A DNA stretch of 64,000 nt from Novosphingobium sp. Rr 2-17 (GTDB lineage Bacteria > Pseudomonadota > Alphaproteobacteria > Sphingomonadales > Sphingomonadaceae), in NCBI RefSeq assembly GCF_000272475.1, contig NZ_AKFJ01000011.1, positions 1 through 64,000 of the forward strand, given 5' to 3'. Below, piece by piece: positions 9,783-18,740 of this stretch. Each line of letters starts with the position of its first letter. Within the stretch, counting starts at the first letter, position 1. The notes below the pieces were generated by a model. That model was not told the DNA's origin. It did not search any database and saw only the letters and a list, made by a program, of their open reading frames with translations. Both the position numbers and the translations under genes were made by a program.

Positions 9783-10561
9783 GCGACACTTTTCAGGCCA
9801 AGATGCGACGTTGGCAAGCGATGACGATCGCCACGCATGTTTGGTGAATTTTGTGCAGCGTGCTCTTGCTGCCTCAGTATCGAAATCGAGGCAGATATTA
9901 TCCCCAGGAGCCAGGGCTGCTCATGGCCTCAGCAGCGGCAATGGTCTTTTCACAACCAGTCGTGTTCCGGGGCAGTCATCACAGAGGAAGTACGAATTTT
10001 TAAAGCAAAGCTTGACTGATGAGAGGACATTACCGGCAAAGGATTAAACGGAAATTTTGGGGAAAATCGGCCCAGGCTGCATTTTTTGAGTTTCTCAACC
10101 CGCATTTGGAGTGGCGTCCTCACGCACGTGGTTTATGGGGTTTCTCAATCCACGCATAACTCACTGTTATTAAAAGTTTGTCCGGTGAATTCGTGAGCGT
10201 TCAAAACCCTCAAATTTGGGGCTGGGGGTGTGAGGGTCGGAGGTTGAATCCTCTCGTCCCGACCAAAAAATTCAATGACTTAGCCGAAATATTCTCCCCT
10301 CCCTTGGGGATGAAATGGCTTTGGTGGTGCAGGCCAACCCAAGATTTCTTACGCCTCGATTCATCTCGAGGCGTCGAAATTGAACGCGGGATCGTTCGGC
10401 TAACGATTGAAGACCGCTTACGCGGCTCTTAAGCCTAGCGACATATGCAAGAGCAGCGGCTCTTCGCCCCGCCAAGTTTTTCAAAATTCGCGACGGCTTC
10501 GTTGCCTTTCTGATGCAGCCCGCAGGAAAGCCTCTGCAGGCATCATCCCCGCTGCCAAAGG
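9783..10561 (+). other. Gene-poor stretch containing a tRNA 3' remnant
   Basis: About 780 bases without a convincing gene. Near 10089 and 10140 two similar pieces (TTTCTCAACCCGCAT and TTTCTCAATCCACGCAT) form an imperfect direct repeat. The only identifiable element is the tRNA 3' end described separately. The stretch looks like a junction between the older flank and the catabolic cluster, though no integrase or transposase is present. Confidence 0.5.
10239..10265 (+). pseudogene. Degenerate 3' end of a tRNA (T-arm, acceptor 3' strand, CCA)
   Basis: The sequence reads GGAGG-TTGAAT-CCTCT, a 5-bp T-stem with one G-T pair. It is followed by the seven-base acceptor strand CGTCCCG, a discriminator A and encoded CCA. 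The T-loop has six bases instead of seven (TTCGAAT lacks its C). No matching 5' half (D-arm, anticodon arm) is found upstream. It is therefore a tRNA remnant of the kind left at integration sites of genomic islands. Confidence 0.6.
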
Positions 10562-10589
10562 AAAAAGGGTCGGGCGTAGGAGCCCGACC
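10562..10589 (-). terminator. Rho-independent terminator of TBDR3
   Basis: On the minus strand a perfect 8-bp stem GGTCGGGC / GCCCGACC with a 6-base loop is followed by C and five Ts. It lies 64 bases beyond the stop codon of the TBDR gene ending at 10653, the right place and orientation for its terminator. Confidence 0.8.
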
Positions 10590-10594
10590 AAGCG

Positions 10595-10644
10595 CCCCCT
10601 CGTCCGGCGAAGAGGGATAAGGGTTCGCCGAATGAGGGGGTTTT
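10595..10644 (+). terminator. Long imperfect hairpin with T-run on the plus strand
   Basis: CCCCCTC and GGCGAA on the left pair with TTCGCC and GAGGGGG on the right around a 12-base loop, followed on the plus strand by TTTT. With the neighbouring minus-strand terminator it makes a bidirectional stop between TBDR3 and the gene-poor region. No plus-strand gene is known upstream for it to serve. Confidence 0.45.
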
Positions 10645-10652
10645 GGTGTCGA

Positions 10653-13118
10653 TCAGAAGTTGACCTTGAACTCGACGCCCATAGTACGAAGTTCCGGCAG
10701 CCCGACCAGTACGGCTGAATATTTCGACAGATAGCGATAGTTCTGCTCGATGGTCCAGTTGTCCGTAGCGCTGGTATAGGCCTTGTTGTTGAAGGCATTG
10801 GTCATGAACACCTGCAGCGACTTGTTCCCCCAGGTAGCCCCGGTGCGGAAGTTCACCTTGTGTGAATCGCTGGTCTTCGTGGTGTTGGCCTGGTTGGTCC
10901 AGAAGCCGGATTTAAAGTTCCAGTCCGCGCGCACGAACCAGGTCGTCTTCTCCTGCCCTTTTACGTTACCTCCCAACTGGATGCCCAGATTTGCCGAATA
11001 CTTGGACGTGTTCGGCATTTCCTTGCCCCGGAAATCGCTGATGCCGGTCAGCGCGGTCACATTGGGGCTGCTGAAGGACAGGATATAGGTCTCATTGATA
11101 GCAGCGGCGCCGTCGATCGTGACCAGATCGAACGGATGCCACCCGAACTGACCTTCCACGCCGTAAAGATCGACTGAACCTGAGTTCGAATAACCACTGA
11201 CGAACGACACATTTGCAACGCCATCGGTGTAAGTTCCATCGGCCAGGGTCAACTGGATCGCGTTGATCTGATCGCGCCACTGTGCGTAGTAGGCTGCTAC
11301 CGCGTACGTCAGCCTTCCCCCGAAGAGACGGCCCTTCACGCCGATTTCATAGTTGGTCAGCTTTTCAGGTTTGACTGTCAGGCTCATGCCCGAATCGGCG
11401 CCGGCCTGCTGGATCGTCGCGGTCTGACTGAGAATTCCCGTATTGAACTTGGCCGGATTGACCCCCTTTGCCCACGATGCGTACAGCAACAAGTCAGGGG
11501 TCGCCTGGAAGTTCAGAATAACGCGCGGTGTAAAGTTCTTGTACTGCCGTTCGGCGAGCAAGGTGCCCGGCGCGTAATATCCGGCATCGATGAAAACATC
11601 GCTGCTGACGGTCAGGCCGGATGAAGACGCATAAGAGGCGATCTTGTCGATCTGATACCGACCTTCGACACTGAGTGCGAGCTTGTCGGTGAAGTCGTAG
11701 GTCAAGCCGAAGAATGCGCCCTTCGTCTCGCTCTCATCCTTACCGCCCTTGGTGTAACTCGTATCCGAAGCGGTCTTGGTTCCGCTCGCTTGGCCCTGAT
11801 AGCTATTGGAATACAGATAGCTCAGACCCACCACCCCGCGCAGTTTGCCAAAATCGAAGTTCAGGCGAGCCTCTGAAGACCAATCCATGGTGCTATGTTC
11901 GATGACATACGGATAATCGAAGTAGCCGCTGGGCGATGTAGACGAACTGATCGATGACGTATCGAACCCATCGAGATCGATGAGGGCGGTCCACTTTTCC
12001 GAATTATAGCCGCCCAGCACCGACAGCGATAATTGATCGTTCAGTTCGTAATCTATCGTACCATGCAGATGGCGGGTATGGCGCAGTAGGCCATAGTGAT
12101 CGACAGTATCGTCCGGCGACACGACCCGGTTGGTGTCTTCGTTGAGCAAGTTGCGGGTATTGGAAGTCACCGTCGTGTTTGCGGACACACCATTGGTAGT
12201 GCTGGGCAATGTCCCGCAGATATATGGATTGCCGTTCAGATCGCAGTTCGATTGACTGGCATAGACGACGTTGCCGCTGGAATCCTTAATGTCCTGGGTA
12301 ATGATGCGGGTATTGGCTGCAGGGCCATCATCATCCCTGGCCATCATGCCGAACAGCTTGATCGTCAACTTTTCGGTAGGCTTGGCAACGATCAGCAAGG
12401 TGCCGGTAAGAGAGGACTGGTCACCCAAGGTCTCGCCATTGGCCTCGTTCGTCCATGATCCCTTTTTAGAGAACTTCTCGGCTGTTGCGCGGAAGGTCAG
12501 GGCATCACCGATGATCGGCCCCTGGATTTCGACCCGGCCGCGGTAATTGCTGCGGGTGCCAACCATCCCGGTCGCGGACCCGCCCCATTCACCATCGGGG
12601 ACAGAGTTCACAACGTTGATCGCGCCGGCAAAGGTGTTGCGGCCGAAATAGGCACTTTGCGGGCCTTTCAGGATTTCGATACGCTCGGGCGCGCTGATCG
12701 CGGTGAATGCCGAGGGTGACGAGACCGGCACGCCGTCGATAAACAGCGAGGTGGTGGTCGCCTGCGTCGTCGAGGGCGTCATGCCGCGCATAATGATCTG
12801 CTGGAAAGAGCGATCAGCGTGGCCCGACGAATTGTCGTTGATATTGATCCCCGGCGTCGAGGCCGCCAGGTCCTGCATCGTCTTGATGCCCTTGATATCC
12901 AACTGTTCGCGAGTGACGGCGACGACCGTCAACGGGGTCTTGAGTATCCCTTCCTCGCGCTTGCGGGCCGTGACGACGATTTCGCCCGGGGCAATGGCTG
13001 GCTCAGTGGCCTGATCGTCTTCGCTTCGCGCCAGAGCCACCCCCGATTGCAGTAAAAAAGTTACTATTGCCGAGGTTGAAGTTATTTTTGTGAGAAGTTT
13101 TCTACGGCGATCTTGCAT
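10653..13118 (-). CDS. TonB-dependent receptor (TBDR3)
   Basis: Outer-membrane transporter of 821 aa. The start at 13118 is supported by CAGGGA upstream and by a signal peptide (ITSTSAIVTFLLQSGVALAR). A TonB box EIVVTAR, a plug (SFQQIIMRGMTPSTTQATTT, FIDGVPVSSPSAF, GPQSAYFGRNTFAGAINVVN) and a barrel ending in Phe (GVEFKVNF) are visible. The plug is nearly the same as that of the receptor at 40534-43023 and the two are paralogues. Placement beside the catabolic operons suggests it imports the cluster's substrate. Base composition is somewhat more AT-rich than the operons that follow. Confidence 0.95.
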   Translation of the reverse strand: MQDRRRKLLTKITSTSAIVTFLLQSGVALARSEDDQATEPAIAPGEIVVTARKREEGILKTPLTVVAVTREQLDIKGIKTMQDLAASTPGININDNSSGHADRSFQQIIMRGMTPSTTQATTTSLFIDGVPVSSPSAFTAISAPERIEILKGPQSAYFGRNTFAGAINVVNSVPDGEWGGSATGMVGTRSNYRGRVEIQGPIIGDALTFRATAEKFSKKGSWTNEANGETLGDQSSLTGTLLIVAKPTEKLTIKLFGMMARDDDGPAANTRIITQDIKDSSGNVVYASQSNCDLNGNPYICGTLPSTTNGVSANTTVTSNTRNLLNEDTNRVVSPDDTVDHYGLLRHTRHLHGTIDYELNDQLSLSVLGGYNSEKWTALIDLDGFDTSSISSSTSPSGYFDYPYVIEHSTMDWSSEARLNFDFGKLRGVVGLSYLYSNSYQGQASGTKTASDTSYTKGGKDESETKGAFFGLTYDFTDKLALSVEGRYQIDKIASYASSSGLTVSSDVFIDAGYYAPGTLLAERQYKNFTPRVILNFQATPDLLLYASWAKGVNPAKFNTGILSQTATIQQAGADSGMSLTVKPEKLTNYEIGVKGRLFGGRLTYAVAAYYAQWRDQINAIQLTLADGTYTDGVANVSFVSGYSNSGSVDLYGVEGQFGWHPFDLVTIDGAAAINETYILSFSSPNVTALTGISDFRGKEMPNTSKYSANLGIQLGGNVKGQEKTTWFVRADWNFKSGFWTNQANTTKTSDSHKVNFRTGATWGNKSLQVFMTNAFNNKAYTSATDNWTIEQNYRYLSKYSAVLVGLPELRTMGVEFKVNF

Positions 13119-13656
13119 ATTTTTATTCCCTGAACGTTAAATACAAGAATGTATAAATAACTTAACGCCTTCAATATTATGGTTTATATTTTTGAATTGC
13201 CCCCTCCCGATCAACGGACGAGCGTGTGCCGCGGGCATCGCAAGAGCCACGCAAACCCTCGTTTGCCGCCGCCTCGGCGCAATGGACCGCTTTCTCGCTA
13301 CTCGTGCTGGCGAGAGAAGCGCTGCTTGGCTCAGTCCTTCCAGACGGAGCGAGCAAGAGACCTGAACCTTTGGGCGAACCTAACGCCGCATAGTTCAGGC
13401 CATCATACAAAGATTAGCTTATCGAAAGGGATCGCCACGCATGGCGCACGCCTCTGAACCGTCTACCGTCGGTGACGAAAAGAAGTACCGATGATACAGA
13501 CAAGGCTGGCGTAGAATGGCGCATACCGCATGGTCTTTCCTGGGTCGGCCGCCACCGGTAGACATCTCGTAAACTGCCGCACCGCAGTTCCCCGAAACGC
13601 TTTCTGTCCCGAAACTGACTTAAGTACGCAATAACGTAACGAGCCTGACACGGATG

Positions 13657-13672
13657 ATCCGACAGGCGGATA
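13657..13672 (+). promoter_or_regulatory. Operator-like site C (ATCCG-ACAGG-CGGATA)
   Basis: Matches the palindrome found upstream of the IclR gene (TATCCG-N5-CGGATA) at every conserved position except the first base. It lies about 350 bases before the start of the pseudogene/leuC operon, so it may be a distal site. Confidence 0.5.
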
Positions 13673-13903
13673 GGCACCCGGTTCCGGGTCCGTAGCAGGT
13701 CAGGCGACACCGCCATCGATCACTTCGAGTAAGGCGCCTTCCGGGGGGCAGCAACACGCCCGACCGTCTGCCGTCGCGGCGCAGTCGGTCTCGTGGCCGG
13801 CGCATTGGGGCTCTCTGCCGGCGATGGGTCTTTACACTGCAGTAACGTTCGGACGTCTCGCTGGCAAAGAAGCGGCGCGTGTCGTCGCCCAGGGCCCCGT
13901 CAC

Positions 13904-13948
13904 TGGCTGACCGGTTCAATCCGACAGGAGGATAGAACCGGTCAGCCA
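13904..13948 (+). promoter_or_regulatory. 14-bp inverted repeat enclosing operator-like site D
   Basis: TGGCTGACCGGTTC (13904-13917) and GAACCGGTCAGCCA (13935-13948) are perfect reverse complements. The loop between them is ATCCGACAGGAGGATA (13919-13934), one base different from site C. The core lies 84 bases before the ATG at 14018, the same spacing as the sites in front of other operons. It may act as operator DNA, as an RNA hairpin, or both. Confidence 0.55.
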
Positions 13949-14017
13949 TCCTGCTTCGGAGGCTGTACCCCGCTCTAGGAGAGGCACGCGCCACGAACAG
14001 TCCTTGAGGGATCTCTC

Positions 14018-14376
14018 ATGCCGAAAACCCAGACCCTCGCTGCCCCTTGTAGCTGCCGCGCCGATCCCGTCGCTATGCTCGCGGTCGCGTCCGTCACAGC
14101 CACTGAACTGGCCGCAGTCGTCGCTGTCGCGAACGAAGCCGGTGGCGCCATCGCTCCTCGCAGCGCCAGCATGAAAAGACGATCTCGCGCAAGCACGGCG
14201 CTGGACACTTCCAGATCGGCCGTGCCTATGCCTATCGCGATCGGCGAGACCCGGCATTCCTTGCGGTGCTCGATGCAGTGAAGGCGGTGGTCGATCCCAA
14301 GGGCTTGTTCAATCACGGCGGCCCGAATTTCCCGCAAGGCAAGATCGCCGGGCTGGCGAGTGTCACTTCCTTATGA
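14018..14376 (+). pseudogene. Collapsed FAD-linked oxidase (vanillyl-alcohol-oxidase/4-cresol-dehydrogenase type)
   Basis: The ATG at 14018 has GAGGGA upstream and opens a frame whose residues about 29-50 (ATELAAVVAVANEAGGAIAPRS) resemble the start of a PCMH-type FAD-binding domain. From 14179, in another frame, comes a typical C-terminus of the family (HGAGHFQIGRAYAY, then DPKGLFNHGG) that ends with TGA at 14374-14376. Most of the expected 500 or so residues are missing, so an internal deletion plus frameshift has destroyed the gene. Its stop overlaps the leuC start (ATGA), showing it was once the first gene of that operon. Confidence 0.7.
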
Positions 14377-15743
14377 CCCACGCAAAGACCCTGTTCGAAA
14401 AGATCTGGGACGCCCACCATGTCACCCAGACGGCCACCGGCGCATCGCTGATCGCGATCGACCGCGTGTTTCTGCACGAGCGCACCGGCGCCGCCGCGTT
14501 GAAATCGATGGCTGCCGCGGGCCGTGCGGTGCGCGATCCGGCCCGCGTGTTCGCGGTGATGGACCACATCGTCGATACCAGGCCCGGTCGCGGCGACGGC
14601 ACCTTGATGGAAGGCGGATCGGCCTTCATCACCGAAACCCGCGCTGCCGCCCATGCCGCCGGGATCACCTTGTTCGACGTGAACGACCCGGATCAAGGCA
14701 TCACTCACGTCATCTCGCCGGAACTGGGCATCGTTCTGCCCGGCGTGACGTTGGTGGCGCCCGACAGCCACACCTGCACGCAAGGCGCGCTGGGCGCGCT
14801 GGCCTGGGGCATTGGCTCCAGCGAGGCGGAACATGCGATGGCTACGGGCGTGCTGCGGCTCGACCGCCCCAAAACGATGCGCGTCACTTTCACTAGCACC
14901 CTGGCGCCGGGCGTCACCGCCAAGGACATGGCGCTCGCCCTGCTCGCGGCCCACGGCGCGGGCGGCGGTGCCGGGCACGTGGTCGAGTTTGCCGGCGAAG
15001 CGGTACGCGCGCTCGACATCGAAGCGCGGATGACCTTGTGCAACATGGCTACAGAATTTTCCGCCATGACCGGCATCGTCGCGCCCGACGCCAAGACCTT
15101 CGCCTACCTCGCCGGTCGCCGCTATGCCCCCGCCGCTTTCGACGATCCCTACTGGCAGACCTTGCGCACCGACGATGGCGCGACCTTCGACCAGGAGATA
15201 ACCATCGATGCCGGCACGCTTGCGCCGATGGTCAGTTGGGGCACCAGCCCTGGCCAATCCATGCCGATCGATGGCGCCGTCCCTGAAGGCCCAGCCCGCG
15301 CACATGAGTACATCGGCCTTGATGCCGGTACTCCGCTGCTGGGCACGCCGATCGACGTGGCATTCATCGGATCGTGCACCAACGCCCGCCTTTCGGACTT
15401 GCGACGCGCGGCCGCGCTGGTTGAGGGACGCCGCATCGCTCCCTCGATCCGCACTGCGCTCGTGGTTCCGGGCAGTTCGGCCGTCAAACGCGCGGCCGAA
15501 GCCGAAGGCCTCGACCAGGTGTTCATCAGCGCAGGCTTCGAATGGCGCGAAAGCGGGTGCTCATTGTGCTTCTTCGCCGGCGGGGAGCGCTTTCCCGAAG
15601 GCAGCCGGACCATCAGCAGCACCAACCGCAACTTCGAAGGTCGGCAAGGCCCCGGCATCCGCACCCACATCGCCAGCCCTGAAACCGTCGTCGCCAGCGC
15701 TATCGCCGGGGCAATTGCGGACCCCAGAGAGATTGCCCGATGA
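14373..15743 (+). CDS. Aconitase-type hydratase large subunit 1 (LeuC/DmdA-like)
   Basis: Large [4Fe-4S] subunit (456 aa) of a LeuCD-type hydro-lyase that isomerises or hydrates a substituted malate/maleate. The iron-sulfur cysteines are present in GSCTN and GCSLC, and the substrate motif [10 protein letters not shown] is intact. After the second cysteine pair it reads FFAGGERFPEG instead of the AMNxDxLxPGE usual in isopropylmalate dehydratase, which the second copy at 36000-37406 keeps. This suggests a different substrate, such as a citraconate- or dimethylmaleate-like acid. The start overlaps the upstream pseudogene stop, and leuD-like, HMG-CoA-lyase-like and CoA-transferase genes follow with overlaps. 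No leuA or leuB is nearby, which argues against leucine synthesis. Confidence 0.88.
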   Translation: MTHAKTLFEKIWDAHHVTQTATGASLIAIDRVFLHERTGAAALKSMAAAGRAVRDPARVFAVMDHIVDTRPGRGDGTLMEGGSAFITETRAAAHAAGITLFDVNDPDQGITHVISPELGIVLPGVTLVAPDSHTCTQGALGALAWGIGSSEAEHAMATGVLRLDRPKTMRVTFTSTLAPGVTAKDMALALLAAHGAGGGAGHVVEFAGEAVRALDIEARMTLCNMATEFSAMTGIVAPDAKTFAYLAGRRYAPAAFDDPYWQTLRTDDGATFDQEITIDAGTLAPMVSWGTSPGQSMPIDGAVPEGPARAHEYIGLDAGTPLLGTPIDVAFIGSCTNARLSDLRRAAALVEGRRIAPSIRTALVVPGSSAVKRAAEAEGLDQVFISAGFEWRESGCSLCFFAGGERFPEGSRTISSTNRNFEGRQGPGIRTHIASPETVVASAIAGAIADPREIAR

Positions 15744-16342
15744 CCCCGTTCACCACCCTCACCTCATGCGCGGTGCCGATCCTGCGTGACAATGTCGATA
15801 CCGACACCATCATCCCCAGTCGCGAAATGAAAAGCACGGGCCGCACGGGCCTTATCGACGGCTTATTCGCACCTTGGCGCTACCTTAATCCCAACACACG
15901 CACGCCCGATCCGGACTTTGCGCTCAACCGTCCCCAAGCCCAAGGCGCACAGATTTTACTCGGCGGCGCCAATTTCGGCTGCGGATCGAGCCGGGAACAC
16001 GCGGTCTGGGCGCTCGCCGAATACGGCATCCGCTGCGTGATCGCGCCCAGTTTCGCGCCGATTTTCCACGCCAACTGCATCCGCAACGGCCTCCTCCCAA
16101 TAACACTGCCCGCAGAAATCGTAGCGACCCTGGCCTGGCAAACGGTGTCCGTGAACCTGCCCACGCAAGAGGTCCACTGCGACACATCGCACCCCTTCGA
16201 AATCGAACCCGAACCCCGCGAAATGCTCCTCGAAGGCCTCGACGCCATTGATTTGACGTTGAAATCGCTACCGCAAATTGAGCTTTGGACCGAAGCCGAC
16301 CGCCCCGTCCGACCGTGGGTTTATCTGGAGAAATCGGCGTGA
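15740..16342 (+). CDS. Aconitase-type hydratase small subunit 1 (LeuD/DmdB-like)
   Basis: Swivel-domain subunit of 200 aa that completes the hydratase with the preceding gene (ATGA overlap). The family signature is clear: NVDTDTIIP near the N-terminus, NFGCGSSREHAVWAL at about 75-90 and APSFAPIFHANCIRNGLLPI. In the substrate-recognition loop after IIP it has SREMKSTGRTG, where isopropylmalate isomerases have the KQFLQK type. That is consistent with non-leucine chemistry. Length is normal for bacterial LeuD. Confidence 0.88.
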   Translation: MTPFTTLTSCAVPILRDNVDTDTIIPSREMKSTGRTGLIDGLFAPWRYLNPNTRTPDPDFALNRPQAQGAQILLGGANFGCGSSREHAVWALAEYGIRCVIAPSFAPIFHANCIRNGLLPITLPAEIVATLAWQTVSVNLPTQEVHCDTSHPFEIEPEPREMLLEGLDAIDLTLKSLPQIELWTEADRPVRPWVYLEKSA

Positions 16343-17262
16343 GCCAAAAGATACTCGTCTCCGAAGTAGGCCCTCGCGACGGCCTGCAATCGATCAAGGC
16401 AGTGATGCCGCTCGAAGCCAAGAAGGCCTGGATCAGGGCTGAGGCCGAAGCCGGTGTGCGCGAAATCGAAGTGGGCAGTTTTGTGCCTGCCAGCCTGCTG
16501 CCACAGATGGCCGACACCGCAGAACTCGTTGCTTTCGCTCGCGAAATCAAAGGGCTGAACGTCGTGGCCCTCGTCCCCAACGCCAAGGGTGCTGCCCGCG
16601 CGGTCGAGGCCGGCGTCCACGGCATGTCGATCCCGTTCTCGATGAGCGAAACCCACTCGATCCGCAACGTGCGCAAGGATCACCTCGCGATGCTGGCCGA
16701 AATCGCAGCGTCCGCCCAGATCGCGCGCGAGGCCAGTGTCCACTTCGCGGTAGGCCTTGCGACCGCATTCGGCTGCACCATCGAAGGCGCCGTGTCCGAG
16801 GACGCTGTCGTGCGCCTTGCCGTCGCAGCCGCAGAGGCCGGAGCTATGGAGTTTAGCCTGTCGGACACCACCGGCTACGCCGACCCCGCGCAAGTGACCC
16901 GCCTGGTGCGAAAGGTGCGCGCAGCAGTCGGGGCCGACAAGCTGACCACACTGCACCTTCACAACACCCGCGGCCTGGGCCTCGCCAATGCGCTGGCCGG
17001 ACTGAACGAAGGTATCACGACGATCGATTCCTCATTGGGCGGCCTGGGCGGTTGTCCCTATGCGCCCGGCGCCTCGGGCAATCTCGTCACCGAGGACTTG
17101 GTCCTGATGCTCAACGCCATGGGCTGCGACACCGGCATCGACCTTGAGCGCCTGCTGGAGGTGCGCAAAATCCTGAGCGCCGCCCTGTCGGGCGAGCCGC
17201 TGTATGGCTTCACCCCGGAGGCCGGCCTCATGCTCGATTATCCTGAAAGGATCGCGCGATGA
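16339..17262 (+). CDS. HMG-CoA-lyase-like enzyme (DRE-TIM family)
   Basis: 307-aa TIM-barrel lyase. The start is taken as GTG 16339, which overlaps the leuD-like stop (GTGA) and has TGGAG 8 bases upstream; upstream in-frame codons would run back into leuD. Motifs: EVGPRDGLQ at the N-terminus, IEVGSFVP, SDTTGYADP, LHLHNTRGLGLAN and the signature GGLGGCPYAPGASGN with its catalytic loop Cys. The family cleaves 3-hydroxy-3-methylglutaryl-CoA, citramalyl-CoA or related thioesters to acetyl-CoA plus a keto acid. Next to a hydratase and a class III CoA-transferase, a citramalyl-CoA-like substrate is the best guess. Confidence 0.88.
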   Translation: MSQKILVSEVGPRDGLQSIKAVMPLEAKKAWIRAEAEAGVREIEVGSFVPASLLPQMADTAELVAFAREIKGLNVVALVPNAKGAARAVEAGVHGMSIPFSMSETHSIRNVRKDHLAMLAEIAASAQIAREASVHFAVGLATAFGCTIEGAVSEDAVVRLAVAAAEAGAMEFSLSDTTGYADPAQVTRLVRKVRAAVGADKLTTLHLHNTRGLGLANALAGLNEGITTIDSSLGGLGGCPYAPGASGNLVTEDLVLMLNAMGCDTGIDLERLLEVRKILSAALSGEPLYGFTPEAGLMLDYPERIAR

Positions 17263-18446
17263 GCGCCCTCAACGTGCCCCAACCGCTGGCCGGCATCCGC
17301 GTTGTCGAATTCACCCATATGGTCATGGGGCCGGCGGTGGGCCACGTCCTGGCGGGCCTCGGCGCCGAAGTCGTGCGGATCGAGCCCATCGGCGGCGATC
17401 AGACACGTCGGCTGCTCGGCTCGGGCTCTGGCTATTTCTCGATGTACAACAGGGGCAAGCGATCGATTTGCCTCGACCTTAAAAGCCCCGAGGGCCTCGC
17501 CGTCGCGCGCGATCTGGCGGGCCAGGCCGACGTTCTGATCGAGAATTTCCGCCCCGGCGCGCTCGATCGCCTCGGGCTGTCCTACGAGGAACTGGCGGAG
17601 GCCAACCTACGCTTGATCTATTGCTCGGAAAAAGGCTTCCTGCCAGGCCCTTACGAGCATCGCACCGCGCTGGACGAAGTAGCACAGATGATGGGTGGCC
17701 TTGCGTACATGACTGGTCCGCCCGGTCGCCCCTTGCGCGCAGGATCAAGCGTGATCGATGTGACCGGCGGTATGTTCGGCGTCATCGGCATCCTCGCCGC
17801 GCTGGAAGAACGACATCGCACCGGACGCGGCCAGAAGGTCGTCGCCAGCTTGTTCGAGACCACCGCCTACCTGGTAGGTCAGCACATGGCGCAATTCGCA
17901 GTGACCGGGCAGGCCGCCGCCCCGATGCCCGCGCGTATCTCCGCCTGGGCGATCTATGACGTGTTCGAAACCAAGGATGAACCCATCTTCATCGGCGTTG
18001 TCAGCGATGTGCTGTGGGCCAAGTTCTGCGCTTTGTTCCAACTCGATGAGTTGTGGGCCGATGAAAGCTTGCGGGCCAACAACGAGCGCGTCCTCGCCCG
18101 CGACCGCATTCTGCCTCAGGTCCGCGCGCTGTTCGCGTCGATGACCCGCGACGAAATAGTAGCCAAGCTGGAATGCACCGGCCTCCCCTTCGCGCCGATT
18201 GGCCGGCCCGAGGATATGTTCGACGATCCACAGCTTGCAGAGGGCGGACTGGAGTCAGTGACGCTCGACACCGGGGCAGAAACGCGGTTGCCGACTATCC
18301 CTTTGCAAATGAACGGCAAGCGGCCCGGCTCACCGGTGACGCTGCCTTCGGCGGGTGCGGACAGCCGGGCAGTGCTGGCCTCGATGGGTTACGACGAAGC
18401 GCAGATCGAAGCGTTGGTAGCACATGGGGCGGTCGGGGTGCCGTGA
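17259..18446 (+). CDS. Class III (CaiB/BaiF) CoA-transferase
   Basis: 395-aa transferase that moves CoA between carboxylic acids, for example from succinyl-CoA to citramalate or mesaconate. N-terminal VVEFTHMVMGPAVGHVLAGLGAEVVRIEP, then NRGKRSICLDLK and VLIENFRPGALDRLGL with the conserved ENFRPG are characteristic; the Asp expected about residue 165 is present in VIDVTGGMFG. It overlaps the preceding lyase gene by 4 bases (ATGA). Together they suggest activation of a hydroxy-diacid to its CoA thioester followed by lyase cleavage. It is the last gene of this operon. Confidence 0.9.
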   Translation: MSALNVPQPLAGIRVVEFTHMVMGPAVGHVLAGLGAEVVRIEPIGGDQTRRLLGSGSGYFSMYNRGKRSICLDLKSPEGLAVARDLAGQADVLIENFRPGALDRLGLSYEELAEANLRLIYCSEKGFLPGPYEHRTALDEVAQMMGGLAYMTGPPGRPLRAGSSVIDVTGGMFGVIGILAALEERHRTGRGQKVVASLFETTAYLVGQHMAQFAVTGQAAAPMPARISAWAIYDVFETKDEPIFIGVVSDVLWAKFCALFQLDELWADESLRANNERVLARDRILPQVRALFASMTRDEIVAKLECTGLPFAPIGRPEDMFDDPQLAEGGLESVTLDTGAETRLPTIPLQMNGKRPGSPVTLPSAGADSRAVLASMGYDEAQIEALVAHGAVGVP

Positions 18447-18581
18447 TTGGTGCACGTGGGCGGGTCTGCCGACGCACGCAGCGGGTTTGAGGACCAGATT
18501 TGAAGCACTTTCAGAAAACTGACGTGCCTAAACCGCAACGCCTGTTCGCCTAAACCGACGAACCGGCCTGCCCTTTTTTGC

Positions 18582-18656
18582 GTGATTGCGAGCGTATCGA
18601 AGCAATCAAAAGCAGTTTAACGCCACTCTAGATTGCTTCGCTGCGCTCGCAATGAC
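18582..18656. repeat. REP-like palindromic element, copy 1
   Basis: Left arm ATTGCGAGCGTATCGAAGCA (18585-18604) and right arm TGCTTCGCTGCGCTCGCAAT are inverted repeats around a loop containing AGTTTAACGCC. The same element recurs at 49541-49620. It lies between the convergent ends of the CoA-transferase operon and the racemase-fold gene, a typical place for bacterial interspersed palindromes that can act as bidirectional terminators or mRNA stabilisers. Confidence 0.75.
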
Positions 18657-18740
18657 GAATGTGTAAGTAATTTCGTTCGATTAATTAGCTTATATTTCTC
18701 CATTAATTGTAGGCAGTGCGTTACGAGATCAAAATCGACC

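Larger units (their letters stand above)
13119..14017 (+). other. Gene-poor stretch with operator-like palindromes
   Basis: About 900 bases between TBDR3 and the FAD-oxidase remnant. Several short frames exist in both strands, but none resembles a known protein or has a convincing ribosome site. The identifiable contents are the two operator-like sites and a 14-bp inverted repeat near 13.9 kb, listed separately. Confidence 0.5.

Noticed and set aside
7900..14000. Insertion sequence or prophage remnants in the gene-poor stretches
   Set aside because: No transposase or integrase motif and no terminal inverted repeats with target duplications could be identified; only the tRNA fragment is supported.
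14373..16342. Leucine biosynthesis leuCD
   Set aside because: No leuA, leuB or regulatory leader nearby; two diverged pairs; CoA-transferase, lyase and amidase neighbours indicate catabolism.
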